Assembly (NCBI GenBank): GCA_021414185.1
Contig: JAIOOZ010000429.1
Location: 1-12,492 of the forward strand
Length of the DNA: 12,492 bases
Direction of reading: 5' to 3'
Source of the DNA: Betaproteobacteria bacterium
Lineage (GTDB): Bacteria; Pseudomonadota; Gammaproteobacteria; Burkholderiales; SG8-41
Shown here: positions 1-8,149 of the stretch, in pieces
How the letters are laid out: every line of letters begins with the position of its first letter
Numbering within the stretch: the stretch's first letter is position 1
Notes under the pieces: model-generated
What the model was told of the DNA's origin: nothing
The model's database searches: none
The model's input: only the letters and a program-made list of their open reading frames with translations
Program-made: the position numbers and the translations under genes

Positions 1-1221
<1,221 letters not shown>

Positions 1222-1225
1222 GTTT

Positions 1226-1289
1226 GCTCCTCACTGTGTGAACACAGGCAAGAGCGGCGCGGGGAGGCATGGGAATTGGCGCCACGCTT
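1226..1289 (-). promoter_or_regulatory. Predicted SD-sequestering expression platform of the thiC riboswitch
   Basis: Two competing RNA structures are visible in the minus-strand transcript. In the OFF form, GCTCTT (1250-1255) pairs with AGGAGC (1226-1231), covering the SD, with a nested hairpin CTGTG-TTCA-CACAG (1234-1247). In the ON form, AAGCGTGGCGC (1279-1289), which contains the 3' strand of aptamer helix P1, pairs with GCGCCGCTCTT (1250-1260) at 10 of 11 positions, one of them G-U, and frees the SD. TPP binding would stabilise P1, take away the anti-sequestor and let the SD be masked. No U-rich terminator is present, which favours translational control. The pairings are seen in the sequence; the mechanism is inferred. 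Confidence 0.6.
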
Positions 1290-1378
1290 CCCTGCGGCGG
1301 CATTATCCGCATCAGGTTCGAAGGGTCTTTCTCACCCGGCAAACGACTCAATACCAGCCTGCCAGGACCCCCAACGTG
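1283..1378 (-). promoter_or_regulatory. TPP riboswitch aptamer (THI element) in the thiC leader
   Basis: Read on the minus strand, the leader carries the conserved TPP-aptamer core: TGAGA, then ACCCTTCGAACCTGAT, GCGGATAATGCCGC and CAGGGAA. The helices can be drawn. P1 pairs 1373-1378 (CACGTT) with 1283-1289 (AAGCGTG, one bulged G). P2 pairs 1366-1370 (GGGTC) with 1323-1327 (GACCC). P3 is CCTGGCA with TGCCGGG, extended by a small inner stem. P4/P5 lies in CTGATGCGGATAATGCCGC. The usual CTGAGA reads GTGAGA here. The aptamer senses thiamine pyrophosphate, and its position 60 nt upstream of thiC is the classic arrangement. Confidence 0.95.
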
Positions 1379-1386
1379 TGGAGGTC

Positions 1387-1415
1387 AAGCTACTTGAATT
1401 ATGCGATAATTGCAA
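1387..1415 (-). promoter_or_regulatory. Candidate thiC promoter
   Basis: On the minus strand TTGCAA (1410-1415, 4 of 6 to the -35 consensus) is followed after 17 nt by TAGCTT (1387-1392, 3 of 6 to the -10). This would start transcription near 1380, just 5' of aptamer helix P1, which is where a riboswitch promoter should lie. The match is modest and rests mainly on position. Confidence 0.3.
1394..1415. promoter_or_regulatory. Imperfect dyad between divergent thiC and Pcm-like gene
   Basis: AATTAT-GCG-ATAATT (1397-1411) is a perfect 6+6 inverted repeat with a 3-nt spacer. It is flanked by TTG (1394-1396) and CAA (1413-1415), with one extra base on the right. It is AT-rich in a GC-rich region and overlaps the putative thiC -35. 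It could be an operator or simply the AT-rich core of back-to-back promoters. The plus-strand gene also needs a promoter in 1380-1450; GATAAT at 1405-1410 is the best -10-like hexamer, but it has no good -35. Confidence 0.25.
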
Positions 1416-1456
1416 GTTCCCCCACCCGAATTTTATTGCCGGTTTCAACTGCCCTC

Positions 1457-2134
1457 ATGAATGCTCAGATCGACATCGAACGCGCGCGCTTCAACATGGT
1501 GGAACAGCAGATCCGCACCTGGGAAGTGCTAGATCAGCAAGTGCTCGATTTGCTGTTCGCGGTGCGCCGCGAAGACTTCGTCGCCCCGCAATACCGCAGC
1601 CTGGCCTTCGTCGACATGGAAATTCCGCTTGCCGACAATGCGCCCGCGGGCGAAAGAATGCTGGCCCCCAAACTCGAAGCGCGCATGCTGCAGGAGCTCG
1701 CGGTCAAACCCACCGACCGCATACTCGAAGTCGGCACCGGCAGCGGCTACATGACGGCACTCCTGGCCAAACGCGGCGCGCATGTCACCAGCGTCGAGAT
1801 CAATCCGGCTTACAGTGCTGTCGCTGCGACCAGGCTCAGCGCGCACGGCATCGCCAATGTCACGCTTGAAGTCGGCGATGCGGCGCGCGGCTGGAGCAAA
1901 CACGCGCCGTATGACGTCATCGTGCTGACGGGTTCGGTACCGGTGCTGGCGGACGATTTTCAGCGCAGCCTCAAACCAGGCGGCCGCCTGCTTGCAATCG
2001 TCGGCGAAGCGCCCGCGATGCAGGCACGCCTGACGACTTGTGCGGGCGGCGGCGCTTACGATACGGTGTCTCTGTTCGAGACCTGCATCGCGGCGCTGCG
2101 CAATGCGCCGCAACCGGAAAGATTCGTATTTTGA
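1457..2134 (+). CDS. Protein-L-isoaspartate O-methyltransferase-family (Pcm-like) SAM-dependent methyltransferase
   Basis: A 225-residue class I SAM methyltransferase of the PCMT family. SAM motif I is EVGTGSG at residues 91-97, followed by the acidic strand VTSVEINP and a motif-II/III-like stretch (YDVIVLTGSVP, then LKPGGRLLAIVG). The front half resembles Pcm (FVAPQYRSLAFVDMEIPL). The segment where E. coli Pcm has GQTISQP reads GERMLAP (65-71), and the C-terminus (YDTVSLFETCIAALR) also differs, so isoaspartyl repair may not be its activity. The ATG at 1457 is chosen because homologues begin close to M-x-x-x-IDIERARFNMVEQQIR; no clear SD precedes it, and ATG 1496 would remove that conserved start. 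The stop overlaps the TTG start of the rhodanese gene, so the two are probably co-translated. Family is certain, substrate unknown. Confidence 0.88.
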   Translation: MNAQIDIERARFNMVEQQIRTWEVLDQQVLDLLFAVRREDFVAPQYRSLAFVDMEIPLADNAPAGERMLAPKLEARMLQELAVKPTDRILEVGTGSGYMTALLAKRGAHVTSVEINPAYSAVAATRLSAHGIANVTLEVGDAARGWSKHAPYDVIVLTGSVPVLADDFQRSLKPGGRLLAIVGEAPAMQARLTTCAGGGAYDTVSLFETCIAALRNAPQPERFVF

Positions 2135-2457
2135 TCGAGCAGCTGCCGGCAACCGCGTTGCGCGCATGGCTGGATGACAAATCCCGCGCCGCGCCGCTGG
2201 TGCTCGACGTGCGCGAACCGTGGGAGCACAACGTTTGCCACATCGCGGGCGCGCAATTGCTGCCGATGCAGGAAATCCCCGCGCGCGTAGGCGAACTGCC
2301 GCAGGACCGCGACATCGTGGTGATGTGCCATCACGGCATGCGCAGCCTGCAGGTCGCGAATTACCTGCAGAGCGCTGGCGTCAGCCGCGTTTACAATTTA
2401 AGCGGCGGCATCGCGGCCTGGGCCGACCAGGTTGAGCCGGCAATGTCGCGCTACTGA
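2131..2457 (+). CDS. Single-domain rhodanese-like sulfurtransferase (TTG start)
   Basis: A 108-residue single rhodanese domain. It shows LVLDVREPWEH (23-33) and HIAGAQLLPM (37-46). The catalytic loop is C66-HHGMR with the active-site cysteine, followed by the C-terminal block NLSGGIAAWA. Such proteins carry a persulfide and transfer sulfur, but the physiological acceptor is unknown. The start is taken as TTG 2131, overlapping the upstream TGA as TTGA, with GGAAAG (2116-2121) as SD. The only longer in-frame start, at 2038, lies deep inside the methyltransferase and would add a tail unlike the family. The stop is followed 4 nt later by tolC. I recall homologues next to tolC in other betaproteobacteria, with the same Pcm-like partner, but the functional link is not established. 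Confidence 0.9.
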   Translation: MIEQLPATALRAWLDDKSRAAPLVLDVREPWEHNVCHIAGAQLLPMQEIPARVGELPQDRDIVVMCHHGMRSLQVANYLQSAGVSRVYNLSGGIAAWADQVEPAMSRY

Positions 2458-2461
2458 AGTT

Positions 2462-3805
2462 ATGCAGGCAGGCAACCGGTTTTTACTGTTGCTGGGAATC
2501 GCGTTGTGCTCCGCGGCACAGCCCGCGGCCGCGGTCGATCTGCTGTCGATTTATCGTGAAGCGCAGGGTGCGGACACGGTCTACGCCGCAGCGCGCGCGG
2601 CCTACCAGGCAAGCCAGGAAAAAATGCCGCAGGGCCGTTCGGGCCTGCTGCCGGCAGTGACCTTTGCAGGCAACACCCAGTACAACGACCGTGATCTGCA
2701 GTTCCGCGGCGCCGTGCCCGGCGCGGCTGCGGGCACCAGCCGCTACAATTCCAACGGCTTCAACGTCACGGCGACGCAGCCGCTGTTCCGCATGCAGAAC
2801 TGGATCACCTACGAGCAGAGCAAGAACCTCGTTTCACAGGCCGAAGCCGTGCTGCTGCAGGCGAATCAGGATTTGATCCTGCGCGTTGCCCAGGCGTACT
2901 TCGACGTCCTGCTGGCCGAAAACAACGTGACGCTCGCCACCGCGCAGAAAACAGCATTTGCGGAGCAACTGGCGCAGGCGAAGCGCAATTTCGAAGTCGG
3001 CACCGCAACCATCACCGACGCCAATGATGCGCAGGCGCGGCACGACCTCGCGGCCTCGCAGGAAATCGCCGCGCAGAACGACCTTGAGATCAAGAAGCAG
3101 GCGATGCGGCTGATCATCAGCCGGGTGCCGCCGGGCCTGGCAAAAATCAACACGCGCTTCGCTCCCGCTTTGCCCAATCCGAACAATATGGACTCCTGGG
3201 TGGACCAGTCCACGCTGTCGAGCCTGCAGGTAAGAATCTCGCAGGCCAATGTTGATATCGCCGCGCAGGAAGTCGCCAAGAGCCGCGGCGGGCACCTGCC
3301 GACTCTTGACGCAGTGGCGAGCTATGTCGATTCCAACCAGGGCGCCGGCGTGCAGGGCGGCGCGGGGTTTGACAGCAACACGAAGTTTATCGGGCTGCAG
3401 CTCGCGGTGCCGCTCTACCAGGGCGGCCTCGTCAACTCCAGGGTGCGCGAAGCCCTCGCCAATCAGGAGAAAGCGCGACAAGACCTCGAGAACGCGAAGC
3501 GCACGGTCGCGCTCAATTCCCGCTCGGCATTTCTGGGCGTGACCAACGGCGTGGCGCAGATCAAGGCGCTTGAAGCCGCACTCGTTTCTTCACAAAGCTC
3601 GGTCGATTCAAGCAAGCTGGGACAGGAAGTGGGCGTCAGAACCCAGGTCGATGTGTTGAATGCCACCCAGCAGTTGATCAGCACGCGGCGCGACTATGCG
3701 CAGGCGATCTACGCCTATGCAATCAACGTGCTGAAGCTCAAGGCCGCCGCCGGCACCCTGAGCGACAACGATCTCGCTTACGTCAACCAGTGGCTGGAAA
3801 AGTAG
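2462..3805 (+). CDS. tolC: TolC-family outer membrane efflux/secretion channel
   Basis: A 447-residue TolC-type outer-membrane factor. This family forms a trimeric beta-barrel plus alpha-helical tunnel that joins an inner-membrane transporter and a periplasmic adaptor for drug efflux or type I secretion. A Sec signal peptide is clear: MQAGNRF, a hydrophobic core LLLLGIALC, and a likely cut after AAA (residue 24). The mature part begins VDLLSIYREAQGADTVYAAAR. Two internally repeated helical halves are visible, each with long Ala/Gln-rich coiled-coil helices and the family turn (PLFRMQNW near 105, PLYQGGLVNSR near 325). The QVDVLNATQQL block lies near 400. The ATG at 2462 is preferred over ATG 2432, which would put ten polar residues ahead of the signal peptide and overlap the rhodanese gene. 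No adaptor or pump gene is in the window. The last 16 nt overlap the next gene. Confidence 0.95.
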   Translation: MQAGNRFLLLLGIALCSAAQPAAAVDLLSIYREAQGADTVYAAARAAYQASQEKMPQGRSGLLPAVTFAGNTQYNDRDLQFRGAVPGAAAGTSRYNSNGFNVTATQPLFRMQNWITYEQSKNLVSQAEAVLLQANQDLILRVAQAYFDVLLAENNVTLATAQKTAFAEQLAQAKRNFEVGTATITDANDAQARHDLAASQEIAAQNDLEIKKQAMRLIISRVPPGLAKINTRFAPALPNPNNMDSWVDQSTLSSLQVRISQANVDIAAQEVAKSRGGHLPTLDAVASYVDSNQGAGVQGGAGFDSNTKFIGLQLAVPLYQGGLVNSRVREALANQEKARQDLENAKRTVALNSRSAFLGVTNGVAQIKALEAALVSSQSSVDSSKLGQEVGVRTQVDVLNATQQLISTRRDYAQAIYAYAINVLKLKAAAGTLSDNDLAYVNQWLEK

Positions 3806-4389
3806 GCGCCGCCAGCAATCCCAAGGCGGCGCTACGCAAACAAATCCTCGCCGCACGCGATGCGCTGACGCCAGCTGCGCGGCGCGAATTGAGCGCCCGC
3901 ATCACGCCGCAATTGCTCGCCCTCGACGCCTACCGCAACGCGCGCTGCGTGCTTGCCTATATGAGTTTCGGCAGCGAGTTCGAAACGGCCGGACTGGTGG
4001 AAGACGCGCTGGCGAGCGGCAAACAACTGTGCCTGCCGCGCGTTGACCCCAATACGCGCGAGCTCGAATTGCACCGCGCGGAAAATATCGGCAGCGACCT
4101 GCAAAGCGGCGTGTGGGGCATACGCGAGCCGCGCGCAAGCTGTCCGCCAGCGGATATTGACCGCATCGACTTCGTGTTGCTGCCGGGAGTTGCATTTACG
4201 CCGCGCTGCGAAAGACTCGGTTACGGCGGTGGTTTTTACGATCGCCTGATCGCGCGCTTCGCCCGCCGCCCGCCGCTGGTCGCCGGAGCATATGCGCTGC
4301 AGTTATGCGAGCACGTTCCGCTCGACCCCAACGATCAGCCCGTCGACGTCGTAATTACCGAGAGTTCGTTTTATTGCAACTGCGGTTGA
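3790..4389 (+). CDS. ygfA: 5-formyltetrahydrofolate cyclo-ligase (GTG start)
   Basis: This cytosolic enzyme uses ATP to convert 5-formyltetrahydrofolate to 5,10-methenyltetrahydrofolate, returning a stored folate form to one-carbon metabolism. At 199 residues it is the usual family length. Visible family signatures are the N-terminal KAALRKQILAARDAL (12-26), CLPRVD (81-86), WGIREP (109-114), LLPGVAFT (130-137) and the glycine-rich signature GYGGGFYDR (144-152). The start is GTG at 3790, inside the last codons of tolC (16-nt overlap). There is no ATG in a sensible place and no strong SD, so expression probably depends on translational coupling to tolC. In many proteobacteria this gene follows the 6S RNA gene; no such RNA can fit here, because the upstream DNA is tolC coding sequence. 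It ends 24 nt from the convergent waaA stop. Confidence 0.95.
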   Translation: MAGKVGAASNPKAALRKQILAARDALTPAARRELSARITPQLLALDAYRNARCVLAYMSFGSEFETAGLVEDALASGKQLCLPRVDPNTRELELHRAENIGSDLQSGVWGIREPRASCPPADIDRIDFVLLPGVAFTPRCERLGYGGGFYDRLIARFARRPPLVAGAYALQLCEHVPLDPNDQPVDVVITESSFYCNCG

Positions 4390-4413
4390 GCGCCGTCGCA
4401 AGGCCGCGCCGTG

Positions 4414-5664
4414 CTAGAACTTCAGCAGGCCGACCGCTTTGGCCGTGGCGCCGCGATGATCGCGCGTGAATGCAAGGCCGGCCTCTCCCATTTGCAGCGC
4501 GCGCGCCGGATCCAGCAACAGCCGGCGGGCTGCCGCAATTGCCGCTGCCGCATCAGCAACCCGGATGGCGGCGCCGGCGTCGATCGCGAGTTGCGCGGCT
4601 TCGGCAAAATTGTACGCGTGCGGTCCGACGATGACGGGGCGGCCCGCCGCGCAGGCTTCGATCAGGTTCTGCGCGCCGAACGGCAGCAGGCTGCCGCCGA
4701 TGATGGCGACATCGCTCGCCGCGTAGTACGCGAACATTTCACCCATGCTGTCGCCCAGCACGATGCGCGACTGCGGCGCGATCGGCTCATTGGCGCTGCG
4801 CCGCTGGTAAGGAATGCCTGCCCGTTCGATCTGTGCCGCTACTTCATCAAAACGCTGCGGATGGCGCGGCACGATCAGCGTCAGCAGACCGGGAATATCG
4901 ATCTCGCGCAGCGCCTGCAGCAGCAACGTCTCTTCGCCTTCGCGCGTGCTCGCGCACAACAGCACCGGACGCGCGCGTCCCCATTGCGCGCGCCATGCTT
5001 CGCCCTTGGCAACCAGCGCGGCGTCGGGCGTGATGTCGAATTTAAGATTGCCGGTCACCGCGACCGATGCGGCGCCCAGCGCTTGCAGCCGCCCGGCGTC
5101 CGCGCTGCTTTGCGCGGCGATGCCGGACAACTCGTTCAGGCAGGCGGCGGCCAGAGCACGGAATCGCATATAAAGACGCAGCGATTTTTCCGACAGGCGC
5201 GCGTTGACCAGATAAATGGGCAGGCGGCGCGCGCGGCAGGCGTGTATCAGGTTGGGCCAGATTTCGGTCTCCAGCAGTATTCCGCATGCCGGTTTGAAAT
5301 GTTCGAGAAAGCGTTCGACCGCGAACGGAAAATCGTACGGCAGGTAGCAACTCTGCACACTCTCGCCGAACAGGGTGGCGCCTGTTTCGCGCCCGGTGGG
5401 CGTCATGTGAGTCAGCAATATGCGGTGCCGCGGATACTGGCTTTGCAAGGCCTGTATCAGCGGCTCCGCCGCGCGCGTTTCACCCACCGATACCGCGTGC
5501 ACCCAGATCAGCGGCCGCTCCACGCGCAAGTCGTAGCGCCCGAAGCGCTCGGCGACGTGCTCGAGATAGGCCGGTTGCCGCCGCGCGCGCCACCACAGAT
5601 GCAGCAAGGCGCGCGGCAGCACTGCGTATAGCAACGACGTATAGATAGAGCGCGACACGCTCAT
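4414..5664 (-). CDS. waaA: 3-deoxy-D-manno-octulosonic acid (Kdo) transferase, lipid A glycosylation
   Basis: WaaA (KdtA) is a GT30 glycosyltransferase on the cytoplasmic face of the inner membrane that adds Kdo from CMP-Kdo to lipid IVA, starting the LPS inner core. The 416-residue protein begins MSVSRSIYTSLLYAVLPRAL, whose hydrophobic stretch is the usual membrane anchor. HAVSVGE (56-62) holds the conserved catalytic glutamate. Further family blocks are LLTHMTPTGRETG, LLETEIWPNLI, VTGNLKFD, and near the C-terminus GGSLLPFGAQNLIEACA and GPHAYNFAEAA. The start is ATG 5664, overlapping the waaC stop as ATGA; an open frame continues upstream to 5784, but that part lies inside waaC and does not resemble the family. 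It is co-transcribed with waaC. Whether it adds one or two Kdo units cannot be read from sequence. Confidence 0.96.
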   Translation of the reverse strand: MSVSRSIYTSLLYAVLPRALLHLWWRARRQPAYLEHVAERFGRYDLRVERPLIWVHAVSVGETRAAEPLIQALQSQYPRHRILLTHMTPTGRETGATLFGESVQSCYLPYDFPFAVERFLEHFKPACGILLETEIWPNLIHACRARRLPIYLVNARLSEKSLRLYMRFRALAAACLNELSGIAAQSSADAGRLQALGAASVAVTGNLKFDITPDAALVAKGEAWRAQWGRARPVLLCASTREGEETLLLQALREIDIPGLLTLIVPRHPQRFDEVAAQIERAGIPYQRRSANEPIAPQSRIVLGDSMGEMFAYYAASDVAIIGGSLLPFGAQNLIEACAAGRPVIVGPHAYNFAEAAQLAIDAGAAIRVADAAAAIAAARRLLLDPARALQMGEAGLAFTRDHRGATAKAVGLLKF

Positions 5665-6620
5665 GCGAGGAGCCCCTCGACTGCCGCTATGACTTGCAGT
5701 GCGCTTGGCACGCGGCCGATGCCGCCGATATTGGCTGCGCGCGCGCACCCATAGATACCGGTGGCGGCAGGATCGGTGGCGCAATAAATGCCGATGGTCG
5801 GCACGCCCAGCGCCGCCGCCAGATGGGTCAGGCCGGTATCGACGCCGACCACCACCTTGCCGCCGGCCAGCAATCCCGCGAGTTCATCCAGATTCAGCGC
5901 CGGCGGCACCACTGCCGCACGCAAACGATTGGCGATGCGCACGCTGCGCTCCCGTTCGCGCGCATTGCCCCACGGCAGCACGCACTGCATGCCGGCCGCA
6001 TTGAGGGCGCTGCCGAGTGTCATCCAGCTTTCTTCGTCCCATAATTTGTAGTCGCCGCTCGACGCGTGCAGCAGCACCGCATACGGGCCGGGTGCCGCCA
6101 GCCATTCGAAATTGCGCGCCGCGGCGCGAATGCCGTAATCGCAACGCGGCGGCACCGCGTAACCCAGCGCGCGCGCGGCCAGCAACCGCGTTCTTTCGAC
6201 CGCATGCAAATCCCACGGTATGCGGTAAGTGTGCTGATAAAACAGCGCGAGCGGTTCGCGCGAGCTGTGAAAATCCAGGCCATGACGGGTGCCGCGCGCC
6301 GCCAGCGCGATCAGCGCGCTTTTTAAGAGCCCCTGTGCGTCGATCACCGCATCATAGGTCGCGGCCTGCAGACGCCGCTTGCAGGCCTTCACCTCGTCGC
6401 GTATCGCGCCACGCCACCAGGCGCCGCGCCAGCGCCGGATCGCCACCGGAATCGCGTCGTCAACGCCGGGGTGCAGGCGCGCAATCGCCACCAGCGGTTC
6501 TTCCACTACCCAGTCGATGCGCGCGGCCGCTCCCGCTGCCTTCAGATCGGTGACGGCGGGAAGCGCATGTATGACGTCGCCCAGGGACGAAGTCTTGATC
6601 AGCAGGATTTTTTTTGTCAT
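5661..6620 (-). CDS. waaC: LPS heptosyltransferase I
   Basis: WaaC (GT9) transfers the first L-glycero-D-manno-heptose from ADP-heptose onto Kdo of the inner core, on the cytoplasmic side of the inner membrane. The 319-residue protein starts MTKKILLIKTSSLGDVIHAL, with the family's conserved aspartate at 15. It shows HASSGDYKLW with Lys192, Glu222 in NARERE, and the sugar-nucleotide site VGVDTGLTHLAAALGVP with Asp261, Thr262, Gly263 and His266. This is the residue set I recall for E. coli WaaC, at nearly the same numbers. ATG 6620 is chosen on the family N-terminus; a TTG at 6644 would add eight unlikely residues. No good SD is visible before either. It directly precedes waaA with a 4-nt overlap. 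An A8 run covers codons 2-5 (see findings). The best alternative, another GT9 heptosyltransferase, is less likely given the TSSLGD and KLW motifs. Confidence 0.95.
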   Translation of the reverse strand: MTKKILLIKTSSLGDVIHALPAVTDLKAAGAAARIDWVVEEPLVAIARLHPGVDDAIPVAIRRWRGAWWRGAIRDEVKACKRRLQAATYDAVIDAQGLLKSALIALAARGTRHGLDFHSSREPLALFYQHTYRIPWDLHAVERTRLLAARALGYAVPPRCDYGIRAAARNFEWLAAPGPYAVLLHASSGDYKLWDEESWMTLGSALNAAGMQCVLPWGNARERERSVRIANRLRAAVVPPALNLDELAGLLAGGKVVVGVDTGLTHLAAALGVPTIGIYCATDPAATGIYGCARAANIGGIGRVPSALQVIAAVEGLLA

Positions 6621-6739
6621 TGAAACGCAAGCACCGGCCCGCAAACCCGTAAGCCTACACGCAGCGCGGCTTTACGCATAGAATACGCACGAAGCCCATC
6701 CATGAATTCCGGCACCGTAACACGTAAAAATTATTTGCG
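6621..6739. other. Divergent intergenic region between waaC and rfbC
   Basis: These 119 bases must hold the start signals for the waaC-waaA unit (minus) and for rfbC-rfbD (plus). TAGAAT at 6679-6684 is a plausible plus-strand -10 without a convincing -35. The last 20 bases before rfbC are AT-rich and lack an SD. I see no RNA gene, no clear terminator and no strong dyad. Confidence 0.4.
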
Positions 6740-7285
6740 ATGAAAGTTTCGCGCACCGCATTGCCCGAGGTGCTCATACTCGAGCCGCGCATGTTCGGCG
6801 ACGAGCGCGGTTATTTCTTCGAAAGCCACAACCAGCGCGAATTTGAAGCGGCGACCGGCGCGCGCGCGGGCTTCGTGCAGGACAACCAGTCGCGCTCGAA
6901 GAAGAACGTGCTGCGCGGCCTGCACTTTCAGAACCCGCAATCGCAGGGCAAGCTGATACGCGCGCTGGCGGGCGAAGTTTTCGACGTCGTCGTCGACATC
7001 AGACGCAGTTCGCCCAACTTCGGCAAATGGGACAGCATCCGGCTGTCGGCGGAAAACCGGCTGGCGTTATGGGTGCCGCCCGGTTTTGCACACGGCTTTC
7101 TCGTCGTCTCGGAGCATGCCGACATGCTCTATAAGACCACCGACTACTACGCGCCCGAGCACGAGCACTGCATCCAGTGGAACGATCCGCGGCTGGCCAT
7201 ACCGTGGCCGCTGGCCGGCCCGCCGGACCTCTCGCTCAAGGACCAGAAAGGCAAGCCGCTCGAGGACGCAAAGGTTTTTGCTTGA
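6740..7285 (+). CDS. rfbC: dTDP-4-dehydrorhamnose 3,5-epimerase
   Basis: RfbC (RmlC) epimerises C3 and C5 of dTDP-4-dehydro-6-deoxy-D-glucose, the third step to dTDP-L-rhamnose. It is a cytosolic cupin dimer. The 181-residue length is standard. The protein shows PRMFGDERGYFFES (16-29), the catalytic histidine in NVLRGLHFQ (His62), Lys71, the cupin strand block WVPPGFAHGFLV (111-122), and the tyrosine-bearing DMLYKTTDYYAPEHE with Tyr131. It ends with the family's QWNDPRLAIPWP. The ATG at 6740 matches the usual N-terminus, although the upstream TTATTTGCG offers no SD. The stop TGA overlaps the TTG start of rfbD by 4 nt. Catalytic residues are intact, so it should be functional. Confidence 0.97.
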   Translation: MKVSRTALPEVLILEPRMFGDERGYFFESHNQREFEAATGARAGFVQDNQSRSKKNVLRGLHFQNPQSQGKLIRALAGEVFDVVVDIRRSSPNFGKWDSIRLSAENRLALWVPPGFAHGFLVVSEHADMLYKTTDYYAPEHEHCIQWNDPRLAIPWPLAGPPDLSLKDQKGKPLEDAKVFA

Positions 7286-8145
7286 CCCGCATATTGCTTA
7301 CCGGCAAAACCGGCCAGGTCGGCGGCGAACTGATAACAGCGCTCGCGCCTCTCGGCGAAGTGATGGCCTGCGACCGCGATGCTCTCGACCTTGCCGATCC
7401 GGCAGCGATGGTGGCCACGGTACGCAAGCTGCGGCCGGACATCATAGTAAACGCCGCAGCCTATACGGCGGTGGACCGCGCCGAAGCAGAACCCGCGCTC
7501 GCCATTGCGGTCAACGGCACGGCGCCGGGCATCCTCGCGGCAGAAGCGCTGCGCCTTAACGCGCTGCTGGTGCATTACTCGACCGATTACGTGTTCGACG
7601 GCACCAAGCGCGGATCGTATAGCGAAGACGATGCACCGGCCCCGCTTAATGTTTACGGCCGCACCAAGCTCGCTGGCGAACGCGCGGTGCAGACGTCGGG
7701 CGCGCGGCATCTGATTCTGCGCACGAGTTGGGTATACGGCGCCCGCGGCAACAACTTCCTGATTACCATGTCGCGACTCGCGGCCGAGCGCGACGAACTC
7801 AAAGTCGTTGACGATCAAATCGGCGCGCCGACATGGTGCCGCGATATCGCAACCGCGACCGGCGTGATACTGGCCCGCCTGCAGGACAAGGATGGCGCGC
7901 GCAATGGCATCTACAACCTGAGCGCGCAAGGCAGCACATCGTGGCACGGTTTCGCGGCCGAGATACTCGCGCATGCGGCGGCTAAGCCCAAAGCACGTCT
8001 CCTGCCTATCCCGACGTCCGCCTATCCGTCAGCGGCGGCACGGCCGCTCAATTCAGTGTTGAGCCACGACAAGGTGAAGAACACTTTCGGCATCGATTTG
8101 CCGGACTGGCGCGCAAGCCTTGCCGCGTGTCTCGCCAGCAAGTAG
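7282..8145 (+). CDS. rfbD: dTDP-4-dehydrorhamnose reductase (TTG start)
   Basis: RfbD (RmlD) uses NAD(P)H to reduce the 4-keto group and yields dTDP-L-rhamnose. It is an extended SDR of 287 residues here, close to the family norm. The nucleotide-binding motif TGKTGQVGG lies at 7-15, and the catalytic residues are Thr101 in HYSTDYVFDG and Tyr125/Lys129 in YGRTK. LRTSWVYG and DDQIGAPTWCRDIA are further family blocks. The start is TTG 7282, overlapping the rfbC stop as TTGA, with AAAGG about 7 nt upstream as SD. The only longer in-frame start, at 7177, falls inside rfbC and its added residues do not resemble the family. The stop is only 4 nt from the convergent manC stop. Confidence 0.96.
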   Translation: MTRILLTGKTGQVGGELITALAPLGEVMACDRDALDLADPAAMVATVRKLRPDIIVNAAAYTAVDRAEAEPALAIAVNGTAPGILAAEALRLNALLVHYSTDYVFDGTKRGSYSEDDAPAPLNVYGRTKLAGERAVQTSGARHLILRTSWVYGARGNNFLITMSRLAAERDELKVVDDQIGAPTWCRDIATATGVILARLQDKDGARNGIYNLSAQGSTSWHGFAAEILAHAAAKPKARLLPIPTSAYPSAAARPLNSVLSHDKVKNTFGIDLPDWRASLAACLASK

Positions 8146-8149
8146 GCGG

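Noticed and set aside
1222..1456. A small gene or non-riboswitch ncRNA in the longest gene-free stretch
   Set aside because: The region is accounted for by the TPP aptamer, its expression platform and promoter-like AT-rich DNA; no short ORF with an SD is seen.
2432..2461. Alternative ATG start for tolC at 2432
   Set aside because: It adds ten polar residues before a well-formed Sec signal peptide and overlaps the rhodanese C-terminus.
4390..4413. Bidirectional terminator between 5-FCL and waaA
   Set aside because: The 24-nt gap has no stem of useful length and no T run.
4411..5631. Plus-strand open frame of 406 codons opposite waaA
   Set aside because: Low-complexity Arg/Gln/Ala translation in the codon-complement frame; waaA on the minus strand has full family motifs.
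5665..5784. Upstream extension of waaA
   Set aside because: It lies inside waaC in another frame, is Arg-rich and would bury the N-terminal membrane anchor; the ATGA overlap start is typical.
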